Below, piece after piece: positions 15,898 through 24,391 of a stretch of 64,000 bases of DNA. The notes beneath the pieces are model-generated. The model worked only from the letters and a program-made list of their open reading frames with translations, made no database searches and was not told the origin of the DNA. Numbering within the stretch: the stretch's first letter is position 1; each line of letters begins with the position of its first letter. The stretch covers positions 1 through 64,000 of the forward strand of contig CACAWY010000002.1 of the NCBI GenBank assembly GCA_902536385.1, read 5' to 3'. This DNA is from an uncultured Pelagibacteraceae bacterium. GTDB taxonomy: Bacteria; Pseudomonadota; Alphaproteobacteria; Pelagibacterales; Pelagibacteraceae. A program made the position numbers and the translations under genes.

Positions 15898-17418
15898 TTA
15901 GGATAATTTAGGAAGTAAAACCTCAACCTGTGCTCCTTTTGCGTTAAGCCTATTTGAAGCGGCTATTGTGCCTTTATGTAATTGAACAATATTTTTTACA
16001 ATATTTAAGCCTAAACCAGAATGCTTTCCAAAACTCGAAGGCCTATTGCTGTAAAACCGTTTAAAAATTTTTTGAGGAGATGTTTCAGCAAAACCAGGCC
16101 CTTCATCTTTTACTGATAGTAATAGATTAGCTGAGGTTTCTTCAAGATTAATTTCAATTTTTTGATTATCCTGGCTAAAAGAAATAGAGTTATCTAATAG
16201 ATTTGCAATCACTTGTTCTAATCTATTACTTATACCAAATATGAAATGACCATTTTTACTTTTAATTTTATTTATAAACTTTATGTCAATTTTTTTATTC
16301 TGATTTATAAGATCTTGGTTAAAATCTTCAACAACACCATAAATAATTTCAACCAAATTAATTTTACTCATTTTCTCACGAGATAAAGAAGCTTCATCTT
16401 TTAGCATTTGAGTATAATCAGTTATTAATCTTTCTATTCGTTCTACATCGTGATTTATTATCTTAAGAAGTTTATCAACCTCATTTTTTTCAATAGTTTT
16501 GTCTAGAAGTTCTGAAGCGCTTTTTAAGGATGCGAGCGGATTCCTTATTTCGTGAGCTAAATCATTTGAGAATGTCTCTGCTCTATTTGTTCTTTGCTGC
16601 AATTCTTTGGTCATTTCATCAATTGACTTTGTTAGTTTTCCAATTTCATCATCTCTTACAAAGACTTTGTTTATATCTATTGTTTGATTAGATTTTTTTT
16701 TAATTCCATCACTAAACTTAACTAAAAGGCCAATTGGTTTTAAAATATATTTGTTTAAAAAAAGAGAAAAGATTAAAATTACAATCACTACTGCAATCAT
16801 AGTTCTAATAATGAATGCTTTTCTCTCTTTTACAGCATTGGTGATATCATTTGCTTGCTCGGACACTACAATATATCCGATTTCATTATTTTTAAATTTA
16901 ATCTTACTAAGTGTACTTACAAAAAAATTATTTTTTTCATCGATGGTTAGAGTCATTATTTCATCATTATATTTATTTGTGATGATATCCTTAATTTCAT
17001 CTATTTCCTCTTCTTCAAGTCTTTCTTCAATCTCTGGGGTAATTGAATTATCTCCTAAAGCTTCCTCGAAAATTATATCTGATCCTGTAAATACACTTTG
17101 ATCCAAATCTAAAATATTTGTATCTCCAATAAGATTTCCGGATAAATCATAAAATTGAACACGGTCTAAACTTTGAAATAAAAATCTGGTAGAAAGTAGA
17201 AAATCTCTTATCCCCTCTTTAGTATATTCTATATTAAGTCTTTCAAGATTATCCTTGGTATTAGTAATAACTATTTTGTGATTTTCTGATCTTTCTTTCA
17301 CTAGAGTTGGCTGAATTGCTTCAAGGTATATAATTGTAAAGAGTCCTAAGACAGAGAAGACTGTAAGATTAATTATTAAAAACTTCTTTAGTATAGAAGC
17401 TGATTTTTTTTGTTTCAT
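15898..17418 (-). CDS. chvG: Envelope-sensing histidine kinase, ChvG/ExoS type
   Basis: 506 residues: TM1 at about 13-33, a ~180-residue periplasmic sensor, TM2 at about 203-223, then HAMP, HisKA and HATPase domains. The phospho-acceptor H-box 'FSNDLAHEIRNPLASLKSA', N-box 'ANLLDNSISFS', G1 'DEGPGFAE' and G2 'SGLGLNIVKNIV' are all intact. It abuts the response-regulator gene (one-base overlap) and precedes ahcY, as in the alphaproteobacterial ChvG-ChvI locus that controls envelope and acid responses. HprK/PTS genes that commonly follow chvG are not here. Confidence 0.87.
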   Translation of the reverse strand: MKQKKSASILKKFLIINLTVFSVLGLFTIIYLEAIQPTLVKERSENHKIVITNTKDNLERLNIEYTKEGIRDFLLSTRFLFQSLDRVQFYDLSGNLIGDTNILDLDQSVFTGSDIIFEEALGDNSITPEIEERLEEEEIDEIKDIITNKYNDEIMTLTIDEKNNFFVSTLSKIKFKNNEIGYIVVSEQANDITNAVKERKAFIIRTMIAVVIVILIFSLFLNKYILKPIGLLVKFSDGIKKKSNQTIDINKVFVRDDEIGKLTKSIDEMTKELQQRTNRAETFSNDLAHEIRNPLASLKSASELLDKTIEKNEVDKLLKIINHDVERIERLITDYTQMLKDEASLSREKMSKINLVEIIYGVVEDFNQDLINQNKKIDIKFINKIKSKNGHFIFGISNRLEQVIANLLDNSISFSQDNQKIEINLEETSANLLLSVKDEGPGFAETSPQKIFKRFYSNRPSSFGKHSGLGLNIVKNIVQLHKGTIAASNRLNAKGAQVEVLLPKLS

Positions 17419-18116
17419 TAGCTAACATTCCATCTATACCCACTTCCATATCTAGTTTCAATTGCAGAAAACTTTTCATCAACCTTTTTAAACTTTTTTC
17501 TTATTCTTTTTACATGACTATCAATAGTCCTATCTTCAATTTCAGTATTTTCCTTGTACGCTATATCCATTAAATGGGCTCTTTCTTTTATTACCCCTGG
17601 TCTTTTCGCTAATTCTTTTACTATTAAAAATTCTGTAGTGGTAAGCTTATCTGGCAAAGCTTTTCCATTCCATTCGCACTCTAATTGAGCAGGGTCCAAC
17701 TTTAATTTACCATGACTAATAATGTTTTTCGTATCATCTACAGTATTAGTTTTTTTTCTTAATTGAACTCTTATTCTTTCTATTAAAACTTTTGTAGAAA
17801 AACCCCCAGATTTTTTTACAAAATCATCAGCGCCCAACTTCAACCCAAGCAATTCATCAACTTCATCATCTTTTGATGTTAAAAAGATTATTGGAATCGA
17901 CATTTTTTTTTTTAGTTTTTTTAGCAACTCTTCTCCATCCATCCTCGGCATTTTAATATCTAAAATTGCTAGGTCAGGTGGATTTCTGCTTAACCCGATT
18001 AAAGCTGACTCTCCATCAATATAAGTTTGAACTTTAAATCCCTCTCTTTCCAAAGCCATGCTTATGCTTGTCAGAATGTTTCTATCATCGTCAACCAATG
18101 CAATAGTTTGAGTCAT
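17418..18116 (-). CDS. chvI: OmpR-family response regulator, ChvI type
   Basis: 232 residues: receiver domain (1-120) with 'VDDD' and phospho-acceptor 'LAILDIKMPRMDG', then a winged-helix DNA-binding domain ending 'DSHVKRIRKKFKKVDEKFSAIETRYGSGYRW'. It partners ChvG, encoded directly downstream. At the end of the receiver the usual K-P dipeptide after 'ADDFV' is replaced: the sequence reads 'ADDFVKKSGGFS', so the conserved Lys is kept but the following Pro-Phe is shifted by inserted Ser-Gly-Gly. The effect on phosphorylation-coupled conformational change is unknown. Confidence 0.88.
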   Translation of the reverse strand: MTQTIALVDDDRNILTSISMALEREGFKVQTYIDGESALIGLSRNPPDLAILDIKMPRMDGEELLKKLKKKMSIPIIFLTSKDDEVDELLGLKLGADDFVKKSGGFSTKVLIERIRVQLRKKTNTVDDTKNIISHGKLKLDPAQLECEWNGKALPDKLTTTEFLIVKELAKRPGVIKERAHLMDIAYKENTEIEDRTIDSHVKRIRKKFKKVDEKFSAIETRYGSGYRWNVS

Positions 18117-18155
18117 ATTTTTATTCTCTTAATTATGTTGTCAAAATTTAGGCGT

Positions 18156-20918
18156 TTAATGGGCCTCTCCCCAATTGTTTCCAGAGTTAATACTTACTTC
18201 TAAAGGTATAGAGAACATATGGTGGTCTGAACTTGTAACTGACGTCATCGCTGATTTAACAATTTTTTTCACTTCACTTTCATCTTTTTTTAAACACTCA
18301 AAAATAAGTTCATCATGTATTTGTAAAAGCATTTTAGCTTTCTTTTTTTCTTCAAGAATTTTATCAATTTTAATCATTGCTAGCCTAATGATATCTGCTG
18401 CTGATCCTTGTATTGGAGCATTGATTGCTGCTCTCTCCTGAAATGCACGTACACTAAAATTTTTATCATTAATTCCTCTGAGATGTATTCTTCTTCCAAA
18501 AATATTTGTTACAAAACCTTGTTTTCTACAGATTTTAACCGTCGTATTCATATAATCTTTTATCTCAGGAAATTTTTTAAAATATGAATTAATAAAACTT
18601 AAAGCTTCTTCATTTGAAACTGAAATTTGTTTTGCTAATCCATATTGTGTGATTCCATAGATAATTCCAAAATTAATTGCCTTGGCTTTTCGTCTATAAT
18701 CATCTGTCACTTTTTTAATTGGAACATCAAATACTTGACTAGCAGTTAAAGAATGAATGTCCAGATTATTTTTAAAAGCTTTCTTTAATTCTTTTACATC
18801 AGCCATATCAGCAAGAATTCTCATTTCTATTTGATTATAATCTGCTGAAATTAGTAAATTATTTTTATCAGCTATAAAAGCTTTTCTTATTTCTTTTCCG
18901 TCCGAAGTTTTTATTGGAATATTTTGTAAATTAGGATCACTTGAGGCTAACCTTCCGGTATTAGTTGCGGCTAGTAAGAAAGATGTATGTACTCTTTTTG
19001 TTTTTTTACTTATATGGTCTGGCAATGCGTCTGTGTAAGTGCTTTTCAATTTTGAAACTTGGCGCCATTCTAAAACTAAATTAGGAAATTTATGTCCATT
19101 CAATGCAAGATCTTCAAGAATTTTGGCACTCGTAGCTAAACTCCCTTTTTTTGTTTTTTTTAATTTTGTTATTTTTAGATCGTTATAGATAATTTCTCCT
19201 AATTGTTTTGGCGATCCAATGTTAAATTCTTTACCCGATATTTTATAGATTTCTTTTTCAATTTTTGTTAATCTTTCCTCAAATTTTTTAGAAAGTTTTT
19301 TTAGATAAGTATCGTCTACTTTGATTCCTGCAGTTTCTAGTTTTGAAAGAATTTTAATCATTGGTTTTTCAAACACATCATAAATTTTGTCTAGTTTCTC
19401 TTCAGATACCCTTTCAGATAAAATTTTATACAATCTGAAAGTAATATCTGCGTCTTCGGCTGCATAGGCGGTAGCAGATTTAAGATCTACTTCAGAAAAA
19501 CTTAATTGTTTTTTTCCAGTTCCAACTATTTCTTTGTAGGAGATTGTTTTGTGTCCGAGATGTAATTCGGACAAAGTATCCATGTTATGCCTATTGTTAC
19601 CAGCATCTAATGTATACGAGAGCAACATAGTGTCGTCGATTGGGCTTAATTCAATACCGTGATTTTTAAATATAATAAAATCATATTTTATATTTTGACC
19701 AATTTTTTTTATACTTTTGTCTTCTAAAATTGGTTTAATTTTTTTTAAAACTAAGTCTTTTTTTAATTGTGTTTTTTCTTTATGACCTACTGGAATATAA
19801 AAAGCCTGATTAAGTTCATAGCATACTGATATACCAACTAAATCTGCTTCCTGTGGATTTAGTGATGAAGTTTCCGTATCTACTGCAATGATCGAACTTT
19901 CATTTAACTTTTTTATTAGCTCATCTAATTGATTTTCTTTTGAAATAGTTTTGTAAGACTTTGTGTTTATAGTGTTTTTTTTATTAAGATTTTTTTCATT
20001 TAAATTTTTATTTCCTGGTTCACCATAAAAACTAATAGCTTGGCTAAGTAACCTATTGAACTCCATCTCTCTTAAAAAGTTATATAGTTTATCTTTATTA
20101 ATATCTTTAATCATAAAATCGGTAGCATCGGTTTTTAATGGTACGTCATTTTTTAAAGTAACTAATTGCTTGCTAATCAAAGCTTTATCTTTATTTGATA
20201 ATAATGTTTCTCTTCTTTTGTTCTGAGGTATTTCAGATGCTTTATTTAATAAATTTTCTAAAGTTTTATATTTATTTATAAGTTCCGAAGCTGTTTTAAT
20301 GCCTATACCTGGAACTCCTGGTACATTATCTGAGCTATCTCCAGCAAGTGATTGTACATCGATTACTTGGTTTGGTTTAACTCCAAATTTTTCAATTACT
20401 TCTTTTTCTCCTATTACTTTACTTTTCATAGGATCAAATAACCTTATTTTATTTGAAACTAATTGCATTAAATCTTTATCCGATGATATTACTGTTACAG
20501 TGGCTCCGGCTTCTGTAATTTTTTTTGCATAGGTAGCTATAAGATCATCTGCTTCATAGTTTATAAGTTCAATTGATGGTAAATTGAAAGCTTCAACCGA
20601 TTTTCTTATATACTCAAATTGAGGCGCTAAATCATCAGGCGCCTCTGTTCTATTTGCCTTATAGTCACTGTAAATTTCGTTCCTAAAGTTTTTCCTAGCT
20701 GAGTCAAATATAACTGCAAAATGAGTTGGCTTATTTTTTGAATCGTCTGATCTTACGTCCTCTAAAAGTTTAAAAAGCATCGAACAAAAACCACTCACGG
20801 CTCCGGTAGGTAATCCATCGCTTTTTCTGGATAAAGGGGGTAAAGCATAATAAGCTCTAAAGATATATCCTGAGCCATCAACCAAATAAAAATGATCTGT
20901 TTTTTTTATTGAACCCAT
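18156..20918 (-). CDS. polA: DNA polymerase I
   Basis: 920 residues from ATG 20916-20918 (another in-frame ATG lies 9 bases upstream). Three domains: 5'-nuclease (about 1-290; 'FAVIFDSARKNFRNE', 'YEADDLIATYA', 'LAGDSSDNVPGVPGIG'), 3'-5' exonuclease with intact 'VDTETSSLNP' (proofreading residues D-x-E kept) and polymerase with motif A 'SADYNQIEMRILA', motif B 'RRKAKAINFGIIYG' and motif C 'QIHDELIFE'. It processes Okazaki fragments and fills repair gaps. It is divergent from an ABC ATPase gene (43-base gap). Confidence 0.96.
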   Translation of the reverse strand: MGSIKKTDHFYLVDGSGYIFRAYYALPPLSRKSDGLPTGAVSGFCSMLFKLLEDVRSDDSKNKPTHFAVIFDSARKNFRNEIYSDYKANRTEAPDDLAPQFEYIRKSVEAFNLPSIELINYEADDLIATYAKKITEAGATVTVISSDKDLMQLVSNKIRLFDPMKSKVIGEKEVIEKFGVKPNQVIDVQSLAGDSSDNVPGVPGIGIKTASELINKYKTLENLLNKASEIPQNKRRETLLSNKDKALISKQLVTLKNDVPLKTDATDFMIKDINKDKLYNFLREMEFNRLLSQAISFYGEPGNKNLNEKNLNKKNTINTKSYKTISKENQLDELIKKLNESSIIAVDTETSSLNPQEADLVGISVCYELNQAFYIPVGHKEKTQLKKDLVLKKIKPILEDKSIKKIGQNIKYDFIIFKNHGIELSPIDDTMLLSYTLDAGNNRHNMDTLSELHLGHKTISYKEIVGTGKKQLSFSEVDLKSATAYAAEDADITFRLYKILSERVSEEKLDKIYDVFEKPMIKILSKLETAGIKVDDTYLKKLSKKFEERLTKIEKEIYKISGKEFNIGSPKQLGEIIYNDLKITKLKKTKKGSLATSAKILEDLALNGHKFPNLVLEWRQVSKLKSTYTDALPDHISKKTKRVHTSFLLAATNTGRLASSDPNLQNIPIKTSDGKEIRKAFIADKNNLLISADYNQIEMRILADMADVKELKKAFKNNLDIHSLTASQVFDVPIKKVTDDYRRKAKAINFGIIYGITQYGLAKQISVSNEEALSFINSYFKKFPEIKDYMNTTVKICRKQGFVTNIFGRRIHLRGINDKNFSVRAFQERAAINAPIQGSAADIIRLAMIKIDKILEEKKKAKMLLQIHDELIFECLKKDESEVKKIVKSAMTSVTSSDHHMFSIPLEVSINSGNNWGEAH

Positions 20919-20961
20919 AATATACATATTACATTGAATTTTAATCTATTAATAAAAAAGT

Positions 20962-21891
20962 ATGAACAAATTTGCATTAACTGTTGAAAATCTAACAAAA
21001 GTTTACCTCTCTTCAAAAACCAAAAAACATAATAAAGCATTAAATGAATTAAGTTTTGAAGTTAAACAAGGTGAGATATTTGGTTTATTGGGTCCTAATG
21101 GTGCTGGCAAAACTACCTTTTTAAGTATCCTTGGAGGTACAGTTGTTAAGACTAGTGGCAAAGTCAATGTTTGGGGATTTGATTTAGATCGAAATCCTCG
21201 GCAAGTAAGAGCGTCAGTGGGAATAGTGCCTCAAGAGGTAAACTTAGATGCATTTTTTAGTCCAAAAAAACTTCTTGAACTTCAGGCAGGTCTTTATGGC
21301 ATTACAAAAGAAAACAGAATAACAGATTTAATATTAAAGATGGTTTCTCTCGAAAATAAGGCTAACGCATATTCTAGAAGTTTATCTGGAGGGATGAAAA
21401 GGAGATTGTTAATTGCAAAAGCTATGGTCCATCAACCTCCAATTTTAATTTTAGATGAGCCTACAGCCGGAGTTGATGTAGAATTGAGAAATAATCTTTG
21501 GGAAAATGTAAAAGCTCTTAATAAAGAAGGAGTAACGATAATATTAACGACTCATTACCTTATCGAGGCTCAAGAAATGTGTGATCGAATAGCAATTATA
21601 AACAAAGGAAATTTAGTTGCGTTAGATACTACTGAAAGATTATTAGAACAAATAAAAACTAAAAAAATAAATTTTAAAGTAAAAAGTATTGATTTGAATA
21701 AAAAATTAACAATGAAAGGTATCAATTTTAGAATAAGCTCTAAAAACTCTTTATTAGTAACTTATGAAAAAAATTCACTAGATTTTGGAGAAATAATTAA
21801 TTATTTAAATAAAAATAACATTAAAATTGAGGATATTTATACAGAAGATGGAGATTTAGAGGATGTTTTTGTTCAATTAACAAAATACTAG
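20962..21891 (+). CDS. ABC transporter ATP-binding protein, ABC-2/DrrA-YadG type
   Basis: 309 residues. Walker A 'GPNGAGKTTF', Q-loop 'GIVPQEV', signature 'LSGGMKRRL', Walker B 'ILILDEPTAGVD' and switch His 'TTHYLIEAQEM' are intact. The C-terminal 85 residues form the small domain seen in DrrA/YadG ATPases. Such ATPases normally pair with an ABC-2 permease encoded next to them, but the next gene (31 bases on) is bioY. The signature is not that of ECF-type biotin ATPases (BioM). A permease partner must be elsewhere. Confidence 0.88.
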   Translation: MNKFALTVENLTKVYLSSKTKKHNKALNELSFEVKQGEIFGLLGPNGAGKTTFLSILGGTVVKTSGKVNVWGFDLDRNPRQVRASVGIVPQEVNLDAFFSPKKLLELQAGLYGITKENRITDLILKMVSLENKANAYSRSLSGGMKRRLLIAKAMVHQPPILILDEPTAGVDVELRNNLWENVKALNKEGVTIILTTHYLIEAQEMCDRIAIINKGNLVALDTTERLLEQIKTKKINFKVKSIDLNKKLTMKGINFRISSKNSLLVTYEKNSLDFGEIINYLNKNNIKIEDIYTEDGDLEDVFVQLTKY

Positions 21892-21922
21892 ATTTTAATC
21901 AAAAAAAAGTTAAATTGTTAAT

Positions 21923-22474
21923 ATGGAAATCGTTAAAAGTTTAAAGCAAACAAAGTTAATTAGATATATGTTTATTGCTTTGTTAGGTTCTATTCTTTTG
22001 GCCTTATCGGCTAAAATTAAAATACCCTTTTATCCAGTCCCAATGACTATGCAAACCTTAGTCGTTTTGTTTATAGGGATATGTTTTGGCTGGAAACTTG
22101 GTGTGGCTACAATTTCCTTGTACTTATTTGAAGGTATTATAGGAATGCCAGTTTTTTCAGGCACTCCAGAAAAAGGTTCTGGGATTTTATACTTTACAGG
22201 ACCAACAATGGGTTACTTGATCGGTTTTATTATTGCAGGATTTATAGCTGGAAAATTTAATTATGATAATAATCTAATTAAAAATTTTTTTAAATTGGTT
22301 TTTGCCACTAGTTTCATCTATATTTTTGGTATTCTATGGTTAGGAACTTTAATTGGTTGGGATAAACCAATATTTAAGTTAGGAGCTCAACCTTTCTTGT
22401 TAGCTGAATTATTTAAAGTTCTAATCGCAACTTTTACTTTAAGCCAAATCAAAAAGTTTAGAAAATTTATTTAA
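21923..22474 (+). CDS. bioY: BioY biotin transporter S component
   Basis: 183 residues, about six membrane helices. The BioY core is clear: 'AKIKIPFYPVPMTMQTLVVLFIG' and 'LFEGIIGMPVFSGTPEKGSG', followed by 'GPTMGYLIGFIIAGFIAG'. BioY binds biotin with high affinity; it can work with an ECF module (BioMN or a shared one) or, as reported for solitary BioY proteins, alone. No bioM or bioN is in the window. Possible co-transcription with the upstream ATPase, whose family argues against a functional pairing. Convergent with regA (one-base gap). Confidence 0.93.
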   Translation: MEIVKSLKQTKLIRYMFIALLGSILLALSAKIKIPFYPVPMTMQTLVVLFIGICFGWKLGVATISLYLFEGIIGMPVFSGTPEKGSGILYFTGPTMGYLIGFIIAGFIAGKFNYDNNLIKNFFKLVFATSFIYIFGILWLGTLIGWDKPIFKLGAQPFLLAELFKVLIATFTLSQIKKFRKFI

Positions 22475-22475
22475 C

Positions 22476-23048
22476 TTATTTTGGTGATCTTTTAGATAGA
22501 ATTCTTTGTAATGTTCTCCTGTGCATTTTAAGTCTTCGAGCCGTTTCAGAAACATTTCTATTGCATAATTCAAAAACTCGATGAATATGTTCCCACTTTA
22601 CTCTATCTGCAGACATAGGATTTTCTGGCGGTTTAGCCTTTGACTCAGGAGAGGCTAATAAAGCTGCTTCAACATCGTCAGCATCAACTGGTTTAGCAAT
22701 ATAATCGATCGCTCCCTCTTTAACAGCAGCTACAGCCGTGGGTAGATTCCCGTATCCCGTTAGCATTACAATTCTACTATCTTTTTTACTCTTTGAAAGT
22801 TCTTTTACAACATCTAATCCGTTGCCGTCTTCAAGCCTAAGATCAATCAAGGCAAAGGCTGTTGGGGCTGTCTTAGCTATTTTTAGGCCTTCAGCTACTG
22901 ATTTAGCCTCTTTAACTTGAAATCCTTTCTTCTCCATGGCTCTTGCAAGCCTACCCCTTAAGGGATCATCATCATCAAGGATTAATAGCGATTTATCAGC
23001 AAAGTCTGCTAATTTTAGCTGCTCTGGGATGTTTTTTTGCATTCTCAT
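22476..23048 (-). CDS. regA: Redox response regulator RegA/PrrA/ActR
   Basis: 190 residues: receiver domain (residues 15-130; 'LLILDDDDPLRGRL', phospho-acceptor 'ALIDLRLEDGNG', 'VMLTGYGN', 'IAKPVDADDV'), a proline-containing linker and a Fis-type helix-turn-helix whose recognition helix 'ARRLKMHRRTLQRILSKR' is the family hallmark. ATG 23046-23048 or the in-frame ATG two codons later are both possible starts. RegA controls respiration, carbon and nitrogen genes in response to quinone redox state sensed by RegB, which is encoded 4.3 kb away beyond the polyamine operon. Confidence 0.95.
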   Translation of the reverse strand: MRMQKNIPEQLKLADFADKSLLILDDDDPLRGRLARAMEKKGFQVKEAKSVAEGLKIAKTAPTAFALIDLRLEDGNGLDVVKELSKSKKDSRIVMLTGYGNLPTAVAAVKEGAIDYIAKPVDADDVEAALLASPESKAKPPENPMSADRVKWEHIHRVFELCNRNVSETARRLKMHRRTLQRILSKRSPK

Positions 23049-23055
23049 TGAGAGT

Positions 23056-23083
23056 TATATAGGTACTGTTGACAAAATTTCAA
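23056..23083 (-). promoter_or_regulatory. Candidate sigma-70 promoter of regA
   Basis: On the minus strand TTGAAA (23078-23083) and TATATA (23056-23061) are 16 bases apart, with the -10 ending 8 bases before the start codon, so the transcript would be almost leaderless. The region is A+T-rich, which raises the chance of fortuitous matches. Confidence 0.45.
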
Positions 23084-23098
23084 CACGACAAAAATGTC
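23068..23098. promoter_or_regulatory. Two adjacent dyads over the regA promoter (possible RegA sites)
   Basis: GTTGA-N7-TCAAC (23068-23084) overlaps the predicted -35, and GACA-AAAA-TGTC (23087-23098) lies just upstream of it. The second resembles loosely the GCGNC...GNCGC half-site pattern described for RegA/PrrA binding. Autoregulation is a hypothesis only. Confidence 0.35.
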
Positions 23099-23120
23099 CT
23101 TTTTTTCTTTACATAGTGTC

Positions 23121-23157
23121 AAAAAAACCTTAAACGCGGAATAAATAAGGTTTTTTT
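23121..23157 (+). terminator. Terminator-like or attenuator hairpin upstream of the ODC gene
   Basis: AAAAAAACCTTA (23121-23132) and TAAGGTTTTTTT (23146-23157) form a perfect 12-bp dyad around a 13-base loop that contains CGCGG. On the plus strand it ends in a run of T, like an intrinsic terminator, but only two G-C pairs stabilise it. It lies 53 bases before the ODC start and well outside the regA gene, so it would act on a plus-strand transcript entering the polyamine operon. Confidence 0.45.
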
Positions 23158-23209
23158 TATTAAATTTTTTAAAAAATCTTTGTGTAATTTAACGTGAGGA
23201 ACACATGAA

Positions 23210-24391
23210 ATGGGAAAATTTAAAACAGTTAACGAGCTAGTTAACTCATTACAACCAGATCACCCCGTATATTGTATGCGGTTAAACGAGATTAAAAAAT
23301 CCGTAAAATTTTTTAAAGATAATTTTCCTGGAAAAATACTCTACGCTGTCAAAACGAATCCAAACGAAAAAATTATTAAACAGATTATTGCTAATGGTGT
23401 TAATGAATTTGATGTTGCTTCTCTAAATGAAATTAAGCTTCTAAATAAAATTAAGTCGGATGCGAAGTTACATTTTATGCATACTATTAAAAGTAAAGAA
23501 AGTATATCGTCAGCTTACTTCGATTATGGCGTTAAAAGTTTTTCTCTTGATAGTAAAGATGAGTTGAGGAAAATTCTAGAGGCCACTAATCAAGCAAAAG
23601 ATTTAGAATTATTTGTAAGAATTGCAATTTCGAATGAACACGCTGAAATAGATCTATCTAGAAAATTTGGTGCGCTTCCCTCTGAAGCTTTAGGATTAGT
23701 AAGATTATGTAAGGAACATTCAAAAAAACTTGGCATAAGTTTTCACGTTGGCTCTCAATGTATGCACAAAATTTCTTACTCAAAAGGAATTCGTGAAATA
23801 GGAAATATAATTAAAAAAACAAAAATAATACCAAATACAATTAATGTTGGTGGAGGATTTCCGTCTGTATATCCAGATCTTAATCCTGAACCATTAATTA
23901 ATTATATGGAAGAAATTAAAAAAGAGATTAATAATTTAAAGTTAAATAAATTACCAGAAATTATATGTGAGCCAGGAAGAGCTCTTGTGGCAGAAAGTGG
24001 ATCTACAATTGTTAAAGTTATTTTAAGAAAAAAAAATAGCTTGTACATTAATGATGGTACATATGGATCTTTATTTGACGCTGGGGCACCAAACTTTGTT
24101 TTACCTTCAAAGATGATTACAAGCGGAAGAATTCAGTCTAAAAAACTAACTGCTTTTAGTTTTTTTGGACCAACGTGTGATGGATTAGATTATATGAAAG
24201 GACCTTTTTTGTTACCAAATAATATTAAAGAAGGTGATTATATAGAGTTAGGTCAGTTAGGGGCTTACAGTCTTACTTTCAGAACAAACTTCAATGGTTT
24301 TTATTCAAATGACATTCACGAATTAAGTGACAAACCAATTATATCTATGTACGATAATGCTAATGATAAAGTTGGTTCTTTAGTAGCTTAA
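23210..24391 (+). CDS. Ornithine/lysine decarboxylase, PLP fold III
   Basis: 393 residues, normal for the eukaryotic-like (alanine-racemase fold) ODC family. PLP Lys48 in 'YAVKTNPN', phosphate-binding 'NVGGGFP' and 'CEPGRALVAESG', and the active-site Cys323 in 'FFGPTCDGLDYMKG' are present. It makes putrescine from ornithine (or cadaverine from lysine). ATG 23210 is chosen with GAGGA at 23196-23200; an ATG at 23205 is out of frame. Its last base is the first base of the next start codon (overlap 24391). First gene of a four-gene polyamine operon. Confidence 0.9.
   Translation: MGKFKTVNELVNSLQPDHPVYCMRLNEIKKSVKFFKDNFPGKILYAVKTNPNEKIIKQIIANGVNEFDVASLNEIKLLNKIKSDAKLHFMHTIKSKESISSAYFDYGVKSFSLDSKDELRKILEATNQAKDLELFVRIAISNEHAEIDLSRKFGALPSEALGLVRLCKEHSKKLGISFHVGSQCMHKISYSKGIREIGNIIKKTKIIPNTINVGGGFPSVYPDLNPEPLINYMEEIKKEINNLKLNKLPEIICEPGRALVAESGSTIVKVILRKKNSLYINDGTYGSLFDAGAPNFVLPSKMITSGRIQSKKLTAFSFFGPTCDGLDYMKGPFLLPNNIKEGDYIELGQLGAYSLTFRTNFNGFYSNDIHELSDKPIISMYDNANDKVGSLVA

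Noticed and set aside
20962-21891. ABC ATPase as the BioM-type ECF ATPase for BioY
   Set aside because: Signature 'LSGGMKRRL' and the C-terminal extension are of the DrrA/YadG type, not ECF ATPases.
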